A DNA stretch of 64,000 nucleotides, taken from positions 1,674,001 to 1,738,000 of the forward strand of contig OY843749.1 of the NCBI GenBank assembly GCA_963693025.1, written 5' to 3'. This document shows, piece after piece, positions 1-8,340 of the stretch. The translations under genes and the position numbers were made by a program. Positions within the stretch are counted from its first letter, which is position 1. Each line of letters begins with the position of its first letter. A model generated the notes under the pieces. The model searched no databases. It saw only the letters and a program-made list of their open reading frames with translations, and was not told the DNA's origin. This stretch comes from JAHRAW01 sp963693025. Its GTDB lineage: Bacteria > Pseudomonadota > Gammaproteobacteria > Arenicellales > Poriferihabitantaceae.

Positions 1-57
1 CAAACAAAAATATGGTCGCCTAGCGGCTCCCTATTTTTCTATCGTTCGAGAATGACG
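1..57 (+). repeat. Family A dispersed repeat, right arm (partial)
   Basis: This is the right end of the dispersed element seen complete at 31305..31504. It carries the AAAAATATGGTCGC stretch, CCCTATTTTTCTATCG, and the terminal CGAGAATGACG. The left part lies outside the window or is missing. Confidence 0.8.
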
Positions 58-64
58 AAGTCCT

Positions 65-352
65 TCACTTAAAAATCTTCTCCCCCTGCTGGTCAATCAG
101 CATCTTCGCTTTGCTGACAATCAGCGAGACCGCCGCTTCCTTGCTGGTTGATGCGTCGGCGCGCACGAAGGTGTGTTGTTTGGTCTCGCCGTCGAGGGTC
201 TTGCGGATGACGGCTTCGGTGGACCAGCCGCCGCCTTTTTGGCGCGGGCGGGGGCTGATGGTGAAGCCGTTGTATTCCACCGCTTTTTCTTCCTTCGCCG
301 GGCGGTCGCTGTCGCCGCCGCCGCCCAGCAGTCGCTTGAAAAACTCCATCAT
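65..352 (-). CDS. HlyU family transcriptional regulator-like protein
   Basis: A protein of about 95 residues. It matches the small HlyU family: a short N-terminal FFKRLLGGGG segment, a central EYNGFTISPRPRQKGG stretch, and a C-terminal block (HTFVRADAS, then KAKMLIDQQGEKIF). HlyU is known in Vibrio as a haemolysin-gene activator, but most family members have no tested role and target genes here cannot be predicted. The ATG at 352 is preferred because GCGGAG lies six bases upstream; a TTG at 367 is also open. It lies 27 bp downstream of sthA on the same strand and is probably co-transcribed. Family assignment is firm; a regulatory role is inferred. Confidence 0.8.
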   Translation of the reverse strand: MMEFFKRLLGGGGDSDRPAKEEKAVEYNGFTISPRPRQKGGGWSTEAVIRKTLDGETKQHTFVRADASTSKEAAVSLIVSKAKMLIDQQGEKIFK

Positions 353-379
353 GTTGAACTCCGCCAAATCAAGTGAGCG

Positions 380-1777
380 TTATCCGTCGAGCGCCACCAT
401 GCGGTTGTGGGCGTAGAGCGCGGCGACTTTGTAGGCTTCGGCCAGGGTCGGGTAGTTGAATGCGTTCTCCAGAAAATAGTCGAGCGTGCCCTTGAGCGTC
501 AACACCGCCTGGCCAATGTGGATGAGCTCGGTCGCGCCCTCGCCGACGATATGCACGCCGAGCAAGCGCCGCGTCTTGGTGGAAAAAATCGTTTTTATCA
601 TGCCCGAATCCAGCCCCATGACCTTGCCGCGCGACGTCTCGCGCAGCGGCGTGATGCCGACTTCATACGGAATCTTGCGCTCGATGACTTCCTCTTCGGT
701 CATGCCGACGGTGGACATTTCCGGCACCGCGTAGATGCCATACGGAAAGAATTCCGGCGACTTGTGCACCGGCTCGCCGAGCGCGTGCAGCGCCGCGATG
801 CGCCCTTGCTCGAGCGAGGTTGAGGCGAGGCTGGGAAAGCCGATGACGTCGCCGGCGGCGTAGATGTGCGGCGTCGAAGTCTGGAAGGTGTCGTTGACCG
901 ACAGGCGGCCGCGGTGGTCGACCTCCAGCCCGAAATGCTCGAGGCCGAGCCCGTCGGTGGCGCCGACCCTGCCGGCGGCGAACAGTACCATGTCGGAGGC
1001 GAACGCGCGCCCGCTTTCCAGACGAACCACGCACGCGCCGTTGGCTTTGGTCTCAATCGCGGCGACCTTCTGCCCGAACTGCAAGCGCAAGCCCGCATCG
1101 ACAATGTCGTGGCGGAAGTGCATCAGGATTTCCTTGTCCACAAAATCCAGCATGGTCTCGCGCGGCTCAATCAGCGTCACGTTAATATCGAGCGCTTTGA
1201 AGATGGTGGCGTATTCCACGCCGACCACGCCGGCGCCGATGACGGTGATGGAGCGCGGCAGGCTCTGCATGCGCGTGACCTCGTCGCTGTCGATGACGGT
1301 GCTGCCGTTGAACGGCACATAATCGGGGCGGTAGGTGCGCGTGCCGACGGTGATGATGAAACTGTCCGCGCTCAGGGTGATGACATCGCCGCCGGGCACA
1401 TCCACTTCAAGCGCCTTGTCGCTGACGAAACGCCCGTGGCCGCAGGTGATTTCGACGCCGTTCCTGAGCAGTTGGTCTTCGAGAATATCCACTTCGCGCT
1501 TGAGCGTCATGTTCAGCCGCTGCATCAAATCCTGCGCGGTGATGTCCTGCTTGACGCGGTATGAGCGCCCGTAAAAACCGCGCTCGCGCCAGCCGGAGAG
1601 GTTGAGCACGGTCTCGCGCATCGTCTTGCTGGGGATGGTGCCGGTGTGCACGCACACGCCACCGACCTCGGACATGCCGTCCACCACCGCCACCTTGCGC
1701 CCCAGTTTGGCGGCTTGAATGGCGGCGGTCTTGCCCGCCGGACCGCTGCCGATGACAACGATGTCATACTTCTGCAT
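380..1777 (-). CDS. sthA: Soluble pyridine nucleotide transhydrogenase (Si-specific)
   Basis: A cytosolic FAD enzyme of 465 residues that moves hydride between NADPH and NAD+, helping to balance the two pools. The N-terminal FAD-binding motif VVIGSGPAGKTAA is near residue 6. A second Rossmann motif, VIGAGVVGVEYA, binds the nicotinamide nucleotide near residue 178. The segment GGVCVHTGTIPSK aligns with the redox-disulfide region of lipoamide dehydrogenases, but the second cysteine is replaced by threonine. That is the hallmark separating SthA from disulfide reductases. The ATG at 1777 gives the expected length; a longer in-frame extension to 1906 is GC-rich and unlike the family. Confidence 0.95.
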   Translation of the reverse strand: MQKYDIVVIGSGPAGKTAAIQAAKLGRKVAVVDGMSEVGGVCVHTGTIPSKTMRETVLNLSGWRERGFYGRSYRVKQDITAQDLMQRLNMTLKREVDILEDQLLRNGVEITCGHGRFVSDKALEVDVPGGDVITLSADSFIITVGTRTYRPDYVPFNGSTVIDSDEVTRMQSLPRSITVIGAGVVGVEYATIFKALDINVTLIEPRETMLDFVDKEILMHFRHDIVDAGLRLQFGQKVAAIETKANGACVVRLESGRAFASDMVLFAAGRVGATDGLGLEHFGLEVDHRGRLSVNDTFQTSTPHIYAAGDVIGFPSLASTSLEQGRIAALHALGEPVHKSPEFFPYGIYAVPEMSTVGMTEEEVIERKIPYEVGITPLRETSRGKVMGLDSGMIKTIFSTKTRRLLGVHIVGEGATELIHIGQAVLTLKGTLDYFLENAFNYPTLAEAYKVAALYAHNRMVALDG

Positions 1778-1972
1778 GGTTTTTCGCGCCGTTGGTTGGA
1801 ATGCGATATTCTGTCGCCCCGGTGGCCCGCTGAGTGGAGCCGCCGGATGCGAGTTTGCGCCATTGTATTCGATTTTGCTTGCGCCGGGCGCGATTCGGCG
1901 TTTCAATAGTCGGCAAGATGTGAAATAATTACCTACAAATCGCCAACCGGAAAACCATTCTATGCTACGCGC

Positions 1973-2009
1973 CGCGCGTTTGGTAGATATTTATTCTACA
2001 TAACGCGCG
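1973..2009. promoter_or_regulatory. Interrupted palindrome in the sthA / aminotransferase divergent spacer
   Basis: Left half CGCGCGTT-TG-GTAGA and right half TCTAC-AT-AACGCGCG pair perfectly apart from the two-base TG/AT step, with TATTTAT between them. It sits 37 bp upstream of the ATG at 2046, where an operator or 5'-UTR hairpin would lie. The regulator is unknown. Confidence 0.45.
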
Positions 2010-2045
2010 ATTTATAGAACAAACCACCTAACCGCCCGAAACAAA

Positions 2046-3635
2046 ATGACCAACAGAGAAAATTGTTCGCCTAAGCCGTCAAACGGCGCTTCCACTGAGT
2101 CGTCAAATGGCGCCTCCACTGAGTCGTCAAACGGCGCCTCCATTGCGTCGTCAAACGGCGCGTCAAACAACCCGCAAGCGATGCTGGAGAAACTGCGCGC
2201 CAGCGCCACCGGTCTGGGGGTTGAATATCAACTCGCCACCGGCGAAACCACCCGGCGCATCTACCTCGACAGCACCGCCAGCACGCTGCAACTGGGCATC
2301 GTCGCGGACGTCATCGGCAAATACCTGCCGCACTACGCCAACACCCACAGCAACGCCCACTTCAACGCCAAACTCTCGTCGCACGAATTTGAATGGGCGC
2401 ACGACATGGTGCTGGATTTCGTCGGCGCGCGCGCACAAACCCACGGCTGCTTTTTTGTCGGCAGCGGCGCCACCGGCGGCATCAACCGCGTGGCGCGCAC
2501 CATGGCGCGCAAGTGGCCCAAGCGCGATGTGGTCATCACCACCGTGATGGAGCATCACTCCAACGACCTGCCGCACCGCAAGAATTTTGACAAGGTGGTG
2601 CATGTGCCGGTGGTCGCCACCGAAAGCGGTTTCGGCTGCGCCGACGTCGGGCGCATCGAGCAGGCGCTGGCGGAATACGGCGAGCGCGTCAACTACATTT
2701 CGGTGACCGGCGTCTCCAACGTCACCGGCATCGTCAACCCGATTTACGACATCGCCGAACTCGCGCACCGCCACGGCGCGTTGATTGTGGTCGACGCCGC
2801 GCAGATGGGGGCGCATGTGCCGATCGTGATGAGCGGGCACGACAACCCGGCGCGCGACCTCGACATCGTCTGCCTGTCCGGGCATAAAATCTACGCGCCG
2901 TCCTCGCCGGGCGCGGTGGTCACGCGCCTCGACCTGTTCTCCGGAGTCGAGCCGGACGAAGTCGGCGGCGGCATGGTGGACGATGTGTATCTCGACCGCT
3001 ATCTGTCCACCGACAAATTCCCCGACCGCGAAGAAGCCGGCACGCCCAACATCATCGGCGCGATTGCGCTGGCGACGGTGTTGTGCGCGCTCAAAAAAAT
3101 CGGCATGGACTACATCGCCGAAGACGAGACGCGGCTAATCAACAGCGCGATTGCGCGGCTGGTGAAAATCGACGGCGTGGTCGTGTATGGCGAAACCGAC
3201 ACCGATAAATGCCAGCGCGCCGGCGCCATCTCGCTCAACATTCGCGGCATGCACCACTCGATGACCGCCGCCATTCTCAACGACTATTTCAACATCGCCG
3301 TGCGCAACGCCTGCTTCTGCGCGCACCCTTATGTGCGCGAAATGATAGCCGACGACCTCGGCGAGCAGATGGACGGCTTGAGCAACGAGGAGTTGGAAGC
3401 GCTCGCGGAAATGCACCGCGGCATGGTGCGCGCGAGTTTCGGCATATACAACGGCGAAGAAGACGTCGAAGCGCTGGCGGTCGCGCTGCAACAAATCTGC
3501 GAAAACAAAGCCCACTATCAAGCGCAATACCACCAAGGCGAATGCGGCGAATATTTTCACAACACCTTCCAATTCGACAGCCGCCCAATCTTCTCGGCGC
3601 GCAATGAAGTTAATCACTGGTTTGCGGCTGGCTAA
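2046..3635 (+). CDS. Class V aminotransferase, cysteine desulfurase-like
   Basis: A 529-residue PLP enzyme of the aminotransferase class V fold (NifS/SufS/CsdA superfamily). Lys281 in SGHKIYAPSSPGAVV is the expected PLP-binding lysine. MEHHSNDLPHR contains the histidines typical of the cofactor pocket. Cysteines 423 and 425 in NACFCAHPYV fall where desulfurases carry the persulfide-forming cysteine. The first about 42 residues are a low-complexity Ser/Asn/Gly/Ala extension made of 8-residue repeats, unlike normal family members. Neighbours do not include suf or isc genes, so whether it delivers sulfur or acts on another beta-substituted amino acid is open. The 3' end overlaps the convergent glycosylase gene by 4 bp. 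Confidence 0.8.
   Translation: MTNRENCSPKPSNGASTESSNGASTESSNGASIASSNGASNNPQAMLEKLRASATGLGVEYQLATGETTRRIYLDSTASTLQLGIVADVIGKYLPHYANTHSNAHFNAKLSSHEFEWAHDMVLDFVGARAQTHGCFFVGSGATGGINRVARTMARKWPKRDVVITTVMEHHSNDLPHRKNFDKVVHVPVVATESGFGCADVGRIEQALAEYGERVNYISVTGVSNVTGIVNPIYDIAELAHRHGALIVVDAAQMGAHVPIVMSGHDNPARDLDIVCLSGHKIYAPSSPGAVVTRLDLFSGVEPDEVGGGMVDDVYLDRYLSTDKFPDREEAGTPNIIGAIALATVLCALKKIGMDYIAEDETRLINSAIARLVKIDGVVVYGETDTDKCQRAGAISLNIRGMHHSMTAAILNDYFNIAVRNACFCAHPYVREMIADDLGEQMDGLSNEELEALAEMHRGMVRASFGIYNGEEDVEALAVALQQICENKAHYQAQYHQGECGEYFHNTFQFDSRPIFSARNEVNHWFAAG
2079..2162 (+). repeat. 24-bp in-frame tandem repeat (3.5 copies)
   Basis: Units begin at 2079, 2103, 2127 and 2151 (the last partial), each a variant of TCAAACGGCGCCTCCACTGA plus GTCG. 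They encode the SNGASTES-type repeats at the N terminus of the aminotransferase. Because the unit is a multiple of three, copy-number change would alter protein length without shifting the frame. Confidence 0.9.
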
Positions 3636-4165
3636 TTTGTTTCAATCTGTGCGCGTACTGTTTGCCATTGTGTTGTTTTAGCGGCCAGTGTGATGCTTGC
3701 GTTGGCGGGGCTGGTTGATGGTAGTCTGAGTGCGGTTAGCGTTGCACGGTCGGCGGGCGTGGTCTCACCGGCGGGGGCGATGTCCGTTCCGACCAGCGTA
3801 CGATAATGCTTCTCGGCGGCGGCGCCGTTGAAGAACACCGCCACGATTTGCGGATGTTGCCGATAAAACCCCGCAAAATTGTTGGCTTCGGGCTCACGAA
3901 TCGCGCTGTCCAAACTCCCCCGCCGCCGACACCGCCCAATCACATCCCACACCGCCACCCGCCACCCCACCAACTCCCGGCAACGCCGCAAATACGACTC
4001 ACCCCGCGCAATCCCAAACAAACGCTCCATAACAACCCAAAACTGATTACGCGGATGCCCATAATACTGCCGCTCCCGCAACGAAGCCTCACTCGGAAAC
4101 GACCCAAGAATCAACACCCGCGCATCTTTACCGGCGATTGGGGGTAGGCCTTGTAACTGCGTCAT
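3632..4165 (-). CDS. DNA-deoxyinosine (hypoxanthine-DNA) glycosylase, UDG superfamily
   Basis: 177 residues resembling UDG family 6 (HDG) glycosylases, which remove hypoxanthine and related deaminated bases from DNA to start base excision repair. The opening block LILGSFPSEASLR and the following YYGHPRNQFW are the conserved active-site segments of the Mug/HDG branch. A later VFFNGAAAEKHY matches the second conserved motif region. The length is normal for the family. It is transcribed towards the class V aminotransferase and overlaps its end by 4 bp. Substrate preference within the superfamily is inferred from the motifs only. Confidence 0.82.
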   Translation of the reverse strand: MTQLQGLPPIAGKDARVLILGSFPSEASLRERQYYGHPRNQFWVVMERLFGIARGESYLRRCRELVGWRVAVWDVIGRCRRRGSLDSAIREPEANNFAGFYRQHPQIVAVFFNGAAAEKHYRTLVGTDIAPAGETTPADRATLTALRLPSTSPANASITLAAKTTQWQTVRAQIETN

Positions 4166-4225
4166 TGTGCAACTTGCTTAAAATACGAGGCTGTCAATTA
4201 TAAACTTCGTTATTCTCCACTACTC

Positions 4226-4335
4226 CGTCATTCTCGAGCGTTAGCGCCCGTTGCCGCGCAGCGGCTTACGGGCGCTTACGACCTCGGGAATCTCCCTAAG
4301 ACTACCGTGATTTCCAACAAAGCCCGTGCCAGCCT
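4226..4335 (+). repeat. Family A dispersed repeat, left half
   Basis: Begins with CGTCATTCTCGAGCGTTAG and runs through the inner hairpin to CTCGGGAATCTCCCTAAG and CCAACAAAGCCCGTGCCAG. The inner stem has changed (GCGCCCG instead of GTGTCCG) on both arms, so pairing is kept. The right arm is missing. A family C-like piece (CTATCATCCCTG) follows at about 4350. Together these fill the 277-bp spacer. Confidence 0.85.
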
Positions 4336-4442
4336 GAGGAAAATTGCGCCTATCATCCCTGTTACAAACCCCGCGCACTTTCGTCAACCGCCACCAAGTT
4401 TGTTATGATACACAACAACAACGACTTCCGGAGGGTTTATCG

Positions 4443-4871
4443 ATGAGTGCGGTTAAAGACATTCTGGAAAGCGCGGGCGGTGAGATTTGGAGTGTTCGGT
4501 CGGAGCAGTCGGTGCTGGATGCGGTTCGGTTGATGGCGGAGAAGGGTATCGGGGCGGTGTTGGTGATTGATGATGGGCGGTTGTCGGGGATATTTAGCGA
4601 GCGGGATTATGCGCGCAAGGTGATTCTTGAAGACCGCGCGTCGCACAACACGCCGGTGAGCGACATCATGACGCGCGACCCGGTGACCACCACGCGCGCG
4701 GCGAGCGTCGCCGAGTGTTTGTCGCTGATGACCGACAAACGCTTCCGTCACTTGCCGGTGGTTGAAGACGGGCGGGTTATCGGCATCATTTCCATCGGCG
4801 ATTTGGTGAAGATGGTGATTGCCGAGCAGCAATACACCATCGACCAGTTGGAACACTACATCGCCGGCTAA
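4443..4871 (+). CDS. Tandem CBS-domain protein
   Basis: A 142-residue cytosolic protein made of two CBS domains. The first runs from about residue 10 to 65 (VLDAVRLMAEKGIGAVLVID, then SGIFSERDYARKV). The second runs from about 75 to 130 (MTRDPVTTTRAASVAECLSL, then FRHLPVVEDGRVIGIISIGD). CBS pairs bind adenine nucleotides and usually sense energy charge for a partner; standalone members have no assigned partner here. The ATG at 4443 follows a strong GGAGGG site at 4430, so the longer upstream frame is rejected. Confidence 0.9.
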   Translation: MSAVKDILESAGGEIWSVRSEQSVLDAVRLMAEKGIGAVLVIDDGRLSGIFSERDYARKVILEDRASHNTPVSDIMTRDPVTTTRAASVAECLSLMTDKRFRHLPVVEDGRVIGIISIGDLVKMVIAEQQYTIDQLEHYIAG

Positions 4872-4936
4872 GCGGCGCCGCCGCCATCGGCTAAGCGGCG
4901 CCGCCGCCATCGGCCAAGCGGCGCCACCGACATCAT
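4868..4936 (+). repeat. 23-bp tandem repeat, three units
   Basis: Units of CTAAGCGGCGCCGCCGCCAT plus CGG begin at 4868 and 4891. A diverged third unit starts at 4914. The first unit overlaps the stop codon of the CBS gene, so repeat expansion happened at its 3' end. Confidence 0.85.
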
Positions 4937-4960
4937 TGGTGATGCGTCTTTCCACGCACG

Positions 4961-5557
4961 CTACATCCTGACACCACAACGCGCGAGTTGGGCGCGGTAT
5001 CTTGCGGCTTGGCGATTGACGCGTTTGGCGACCGCGCTCAGCCATTTTTTTCGCTTGTAGGTGCCGCGCGCGTAGCCGCGCCAGCCTTCGTGGTAGGCGA
5101 GGTAGTTGCGGTAGCCGTCTTTCGGGGAGACTTTCAGGCGCTTGCGGGTTTGCGCGACATACCAGGCGATGAAGTCGATGGCATCGGAGTAGCGGTCGCG
5201 CCGGGCGATGCGGTTGTTGGCGTTTCTGCGGTACATTTTCCAGGTTGAATCGAGCGCTTGCGGGTAGCCGAACGCGGATGACGGGCGGCGCAACGGAATG
5301 CCGAGGAAGCGCCGGCGTTTGGGTTTGGCGTTGGCGTCAAACCCCGACTCCTGGCGCATGATGGCGAGCAGCACCGGCGCATCGACGCGCCACTTTTTCG
5401 CCGCGCGGCGCGTGGGTTTAACCCACTTGGGTTTTTCGGCGAAGATTCTGCAGGCGTTGTTGGGCTGCCTCGGCGGCGCGGTGGCGCAACCGGCGATGGC
5501 GAGCGTGAGCGCGACCGCCGCCGCCGTCATCCAAGCGCGCGCGCGAGGCGGCATCAT
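4961..5557 (-). CDS. Lipoprotein lytic transglycosylase (SLT fold)
   Basis: 198 residues. A type II signal peptide ends in the lipobox AIAGC near residue 23, predicting an outer-membrane lipoprotein that acts on periplasmic peptidoglycan. The SLT-type catalytic segment LLAIMRQESGFDANA supplies the general-acid glutamate. Downstream, SAFGYPQALDSTW and YHEGWRGYARGTY correspond to later SLT motifs. The protein is very basic. Its ATG overlaps the stop codon of the MFS gene (ATGATG at 5552..5557), implying translational coupling. A longer upstream frame inside the MFS gene is rejected because it lacks a signal peptide. Confidence 0.88.
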   Translation of the reverse strand: MMPPRARAWMTAAAVALTLAIAGCATAPPRQPNNACRIFAEKPKWVKPTRRAAKKWRVDAPVLLAIMRQESGFDANAKPKRRRFLGIPLRRPSSAFGYPQALDSTWKMYRRNANNRIARRDRYSDAIDFIAWYVAQTRKRLKVSPKDGYRNYLAYHEGWRGYARGTYKRKKWLSAVAKRVNRQAARYRAQLARCGVRM

Positions 5558-6750
5558 CCGATTGCGCGCGGCGCTTGCGCGGCGTCCGCAACAGCACGGG
5601 ATGCCCTGCGCGGTAATGCCAGCGCCGCTACGCAGATGACGGCGGCGGTGAGCGTCAGCAGCAGGAACACCCAGACGAACTGCCCGGTCTGCCGGTTGAC
5701 CGCGGACACCAGCAACACGCCGACCGGCGCGGTGACGAAGAACAGCACGAACTTGAGCCCGAACACGATGCCGTGGTGTTTGCTCGGCGTGTAGCGCGCC
5801 AGCAGCATGTTTTCCGCCGGCAACGCGCCGGCGCCGAGGGCGACCGCCGCGCACAGCACGACCACCAAATAGAGCCCGCCGGCGTGAGCCGCCGCCGCCA
5901 GCAGTAGCGCGTGCGCGATGAACTGGCCGAGATAGACGCGCTTGAGGTTGTAGCGGTCGGCGAGCGCGCCGCCGACAAACTGAAACAGGCCGCCGGCGAC
6001 ATACACCAGCGCGACATAAAAGCCGACGGTTTTCAGGTCGGCGCCGAGGCGCAGGGAGAACGCTTTGGGCATGACGGTTTGCGTGGCGTGGTAAATCAGA
6101 CCGGCGGCGGTGAGGCAGAACAGCAATACCAAAAACGGCGCGCGGCGGTTGGTGTGGGTGTCGCTACCGGGCACCGCCGGGCGCGCGACGCCGGCATCCG
6201 GGCGGGCGCGCCCCAAGCCCGCCAGCATCATGACGCCGGTGAGCGTCACGACCGCGCCGGGCAATACGAAAGCCAAAAAACTGCCGCCCCAGTCCGCCAG
6301 AAAACCGGTCACCACGCCCGCCATGGCCGCGCCGAGGCTACCGAACACGCCGTTGAACGCCAGCGCCTTGCCCTGATTGACGCCGCTGTTGCGAATTACC
6401 AATGGGATGCCGATGGGGTGATAAATGGAAGCGAACAACCCGATGCCCGCCAGCGCCAGCAACAACGCCAGCGGGCTGTCCGCGTAAGCGGCGGCGACCG
6501 CGCTCAAGCCCATTCCAAAAAAATAAACCACCAGCATGCCGGCGGCGCTCCAGCGGTCACCCAGCCAGCCGGCGACGATGGCGAACACGCCGACCAGCAA
6601 GCCACCGAGCGTCCACAGGTTAATCAACTCGTGGTAGGGCTGGCGCCACTCGACTTCCAGCGACAACACGATGACGAAGTAGAACGCCGTGAACATGTGG
6701 AAATAGGCGTGGCCAAGCGCCGAGTACAACATCATCGCGTTTTTTGACAT
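5554..6750 (-). CDS. Major facilitator superfamily transporter
   Basis: 398 residues forming about twelve hydrophobic segments. The intracellular loop motif after TM2 (GWLGDRWSAAGMLVVYFFGM) resembles the MFS A-motif, with a second A-like loop GGALADRYNLKRVYLG after TM8. No substrate can be named from sequence. The ATG at 6750 is preferred: the protein then opens MSKNAMMLYSALGHAYFHMF, a normal TM1, and a GAGAG lies just upstream. It forms a two-gene unit with the lytic transglycosylase and is divergent from the protease gene at 6842. Confidence 0.85.
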   Translation of the reverse strand: MSKNAMMLYSALGHAYFHMFTAFYFVIVLSLEVEWRQPYHELINLWTLGGLLVGVFAIVAGWLGDRWSAAGMLVVYFFGMGLSAVAAAYADSPLALLLALAGIGLFASIYHPIGIPLVIRNSGVNQGKALAFNGVFGSLGAAMAGVVTGFLADWGGSFLAFVLPGAVVTLTGVMMLAGLGRARPDAGVARPAVPGSDTHTNRRAPFLVLLFCLTAAGLIYHATQTVMPKAFSLRLGADLKTVGFYVALVYVAGGLFQFVGGALADRYNLKRVYLGQFIAHALLLAAAAHAGGLYLVVVLCAAVALGAGALPAENMLLARYTPSKHHGIVFGLKFVLFFVTAPVGVLLVSAVNRQTGQFVWVFLLLTLTAAVICVAALALPRRASRAVADAAQAPRAIG

Positions 6751-6841
6751 TGCACTCTCTCGCAGGCTACTATGGGCGGGCATTGGTGGCGGGCATAACG
6801 GTCGCTACTATACCCCTGATGCGCCCTGCCAAGGAAACAAA

Positions 6842-8227
6842 ATGCGCCCCATTTATCATCCCGTCCCCCTGCTGATTGTGGTGTTTATGCTGCTGGTTAG
6901 CGGCGCCACCGTCACCGCGGAGGCTACGCTGCCGGCAGTGGTGGACGGCGAGCCGTTGCCGAGTCTGGCGCCGATGCTGGAGAAAGTTCAGGCGGCGGTG
7001 GTCAATCTGTCGACCACGACGCGCCCCGATGCGCGCTCCCCGGCGCGCCCCAACCCATTGCTGCGCGACCCGTTTTTTCGCCGCTTTTTTGATTTTCCCG
7101 AACCCCGCGGACGGCGGCGCTCGCACGGTCTCGGCTCCGGCGTGATTGTCGATGCCGCCAGGGGCTATATCATCACCAACCACCACCTCATCGACCGCGC
7201 CGATGAAATCACCGTCACCACCGGCGACGGGCGCACGCTGGAAGCGCAACTGGTGGGCTCGGACGCCGACAGCGACATCGCCGTCATTAAAGTGGACAGC
7301 GACCAACTCGCCGACATCCCGCTCGGCAATTCGGGCAAGTTGCGCGTCGGCGATTTCGTGGTCGCCATCGGCAATCCCTTCGGTCTCAGCCAGACCGTCA
7401 CCTTGGGGATTGTCAGCGCGCTGGGGCGCAGCGGGCTCGGCATCGAGGGATACGAGGACTTTATTCAGACCGACGCGTCCATCAATCCGGGCAATTCCGG
7501 CGGCGCGCTGGTCGATTTGCGCGGGCGTTTGATCGGCATCAACACCGCCATTTTTTCGCGCGGCGGCGGCAGCGTCGGCATCGGTTTCGCCATCCCCATC
7601 GACATGGTGAAGGCGCTCATGGCGCAGTTGGTCGAGCACGGCAACATACGGCGCGGCTTGCTGGGCGTGGCGATGCAGGACTTGACGCCCGAGTTGGCGG
7701 ACGCCTTCGGTCTCAGCGGCGAGAAGGGCGCCATCGTCTTGCGGGTGATTCCCAACTCGGCGGCGGACGACGCCGGCATCCGCGAGGACGATGTCATCGT
7801 CGGCTTGAACGAGACCCCGGTATACGACAGCGCCGATTTGCGCAACGCGGTCGGCCTGCTGCGCGCCGGCGCCGATGCCCGCGTGCGTTTCTACCGCGAC
7901 GGCAAACTCAAAACCATCGACACGCAAATCAAAGAAGCCGGCGGTTTTGTGTCGCGCGACCGGGGTTTGTCGCGGCGGCTAACCGGGGCGCGTTTCCGCG
8001 CCGCCGAGCCGGGACAGCAACACGACGGCGGCGTTGAGGTGGTCGAACTCGACCCCAGCGGCGAGGCGGCGCGCGCCGGGCTGGCGGAAGGCGACATCAT
8101 CCTCAGCATCAACCGGCGGTCCGTTGGCAGTCTGGAAGAAATGGAGGCGGTGGTGCGGCACGCCGACACGGCGTTGCTGATTAAACTGCTGCGCGACGAC
8201 GAGGTGTTGTTTCTGGTGATTCAATAA
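6842..8227 (+). CDS. Periplasmic Do-family serine protease (DegP/DegQ type)
   Basis: A 461-residue HtrA-family protease/chaperone for misfolded envelope proteins. An N-terminal signal peptide is evident (PLLIVVFMLLVSGATVTAEA). The trypsin-like domain carries the triad His115 (TNHHLID), Asp145 (DSDIAVIKVD) and Ser219 (NPGNSGGALVD). Two PDZ domains follow, at about 275-360 and about 375-460, the DegP/DegQ layout. The linker after the signal peptide is short, as in DegQ/DegS-like enzymes rather than the longer DegP Q-linker. The 91-bp divergent spacer upstream presumably holds promoters for both directions. Confidence 0.93.
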   Translation: MRPIYHPVPLLIVVFMLLVSGATVTAEATLPAVVDGEPLPSLAPMLEKVQAAVVNLSTTTRPDARSPARPNPLLRDPFFRRFFDFPEPRGRRRSHGLGSGVIVDAARGYIITNHHLIDRADEITVTTGDGRTLEAQLVGSDADSDIAVIKVDSDQLADIPLGNSGKLRVGDFVVAIGNPFGLSQTVTLGIVSALGRSGLGIEGYEDFIQTDASINPGNSGGALVDLRGRLIGINTAIFSRGGGSVGIGFAIPIDMVKALMAQLVEHGNIRRGLLGVAMQDLTPELADAFGLSGEKGAIVLRVIPNSAADDAGIREDDVIVGLNETPVYDSADLRNAVGLLRAGADARVRFYRDGKLKTIDTQIKEAGGFVSRDRGLSRRLTGARFRAAEPGQQHDGGVEVVELDPSGEAARAGLAEGDIILSINRRSVGSLEEMEAVVRHADTALLIKLLRDDEVLFLVIQ

Positions 8228-8340
8228 CGGGCAACCCGCCGCCGCCGTCGTGCACGGCGCGCCCGCCAAAGCGCTGAAACTTGCCGCCGAATCGGGTAGG
8301 CTACGGGTTACCGACAGCGAGTTTCAACGCGGATTTTGTA

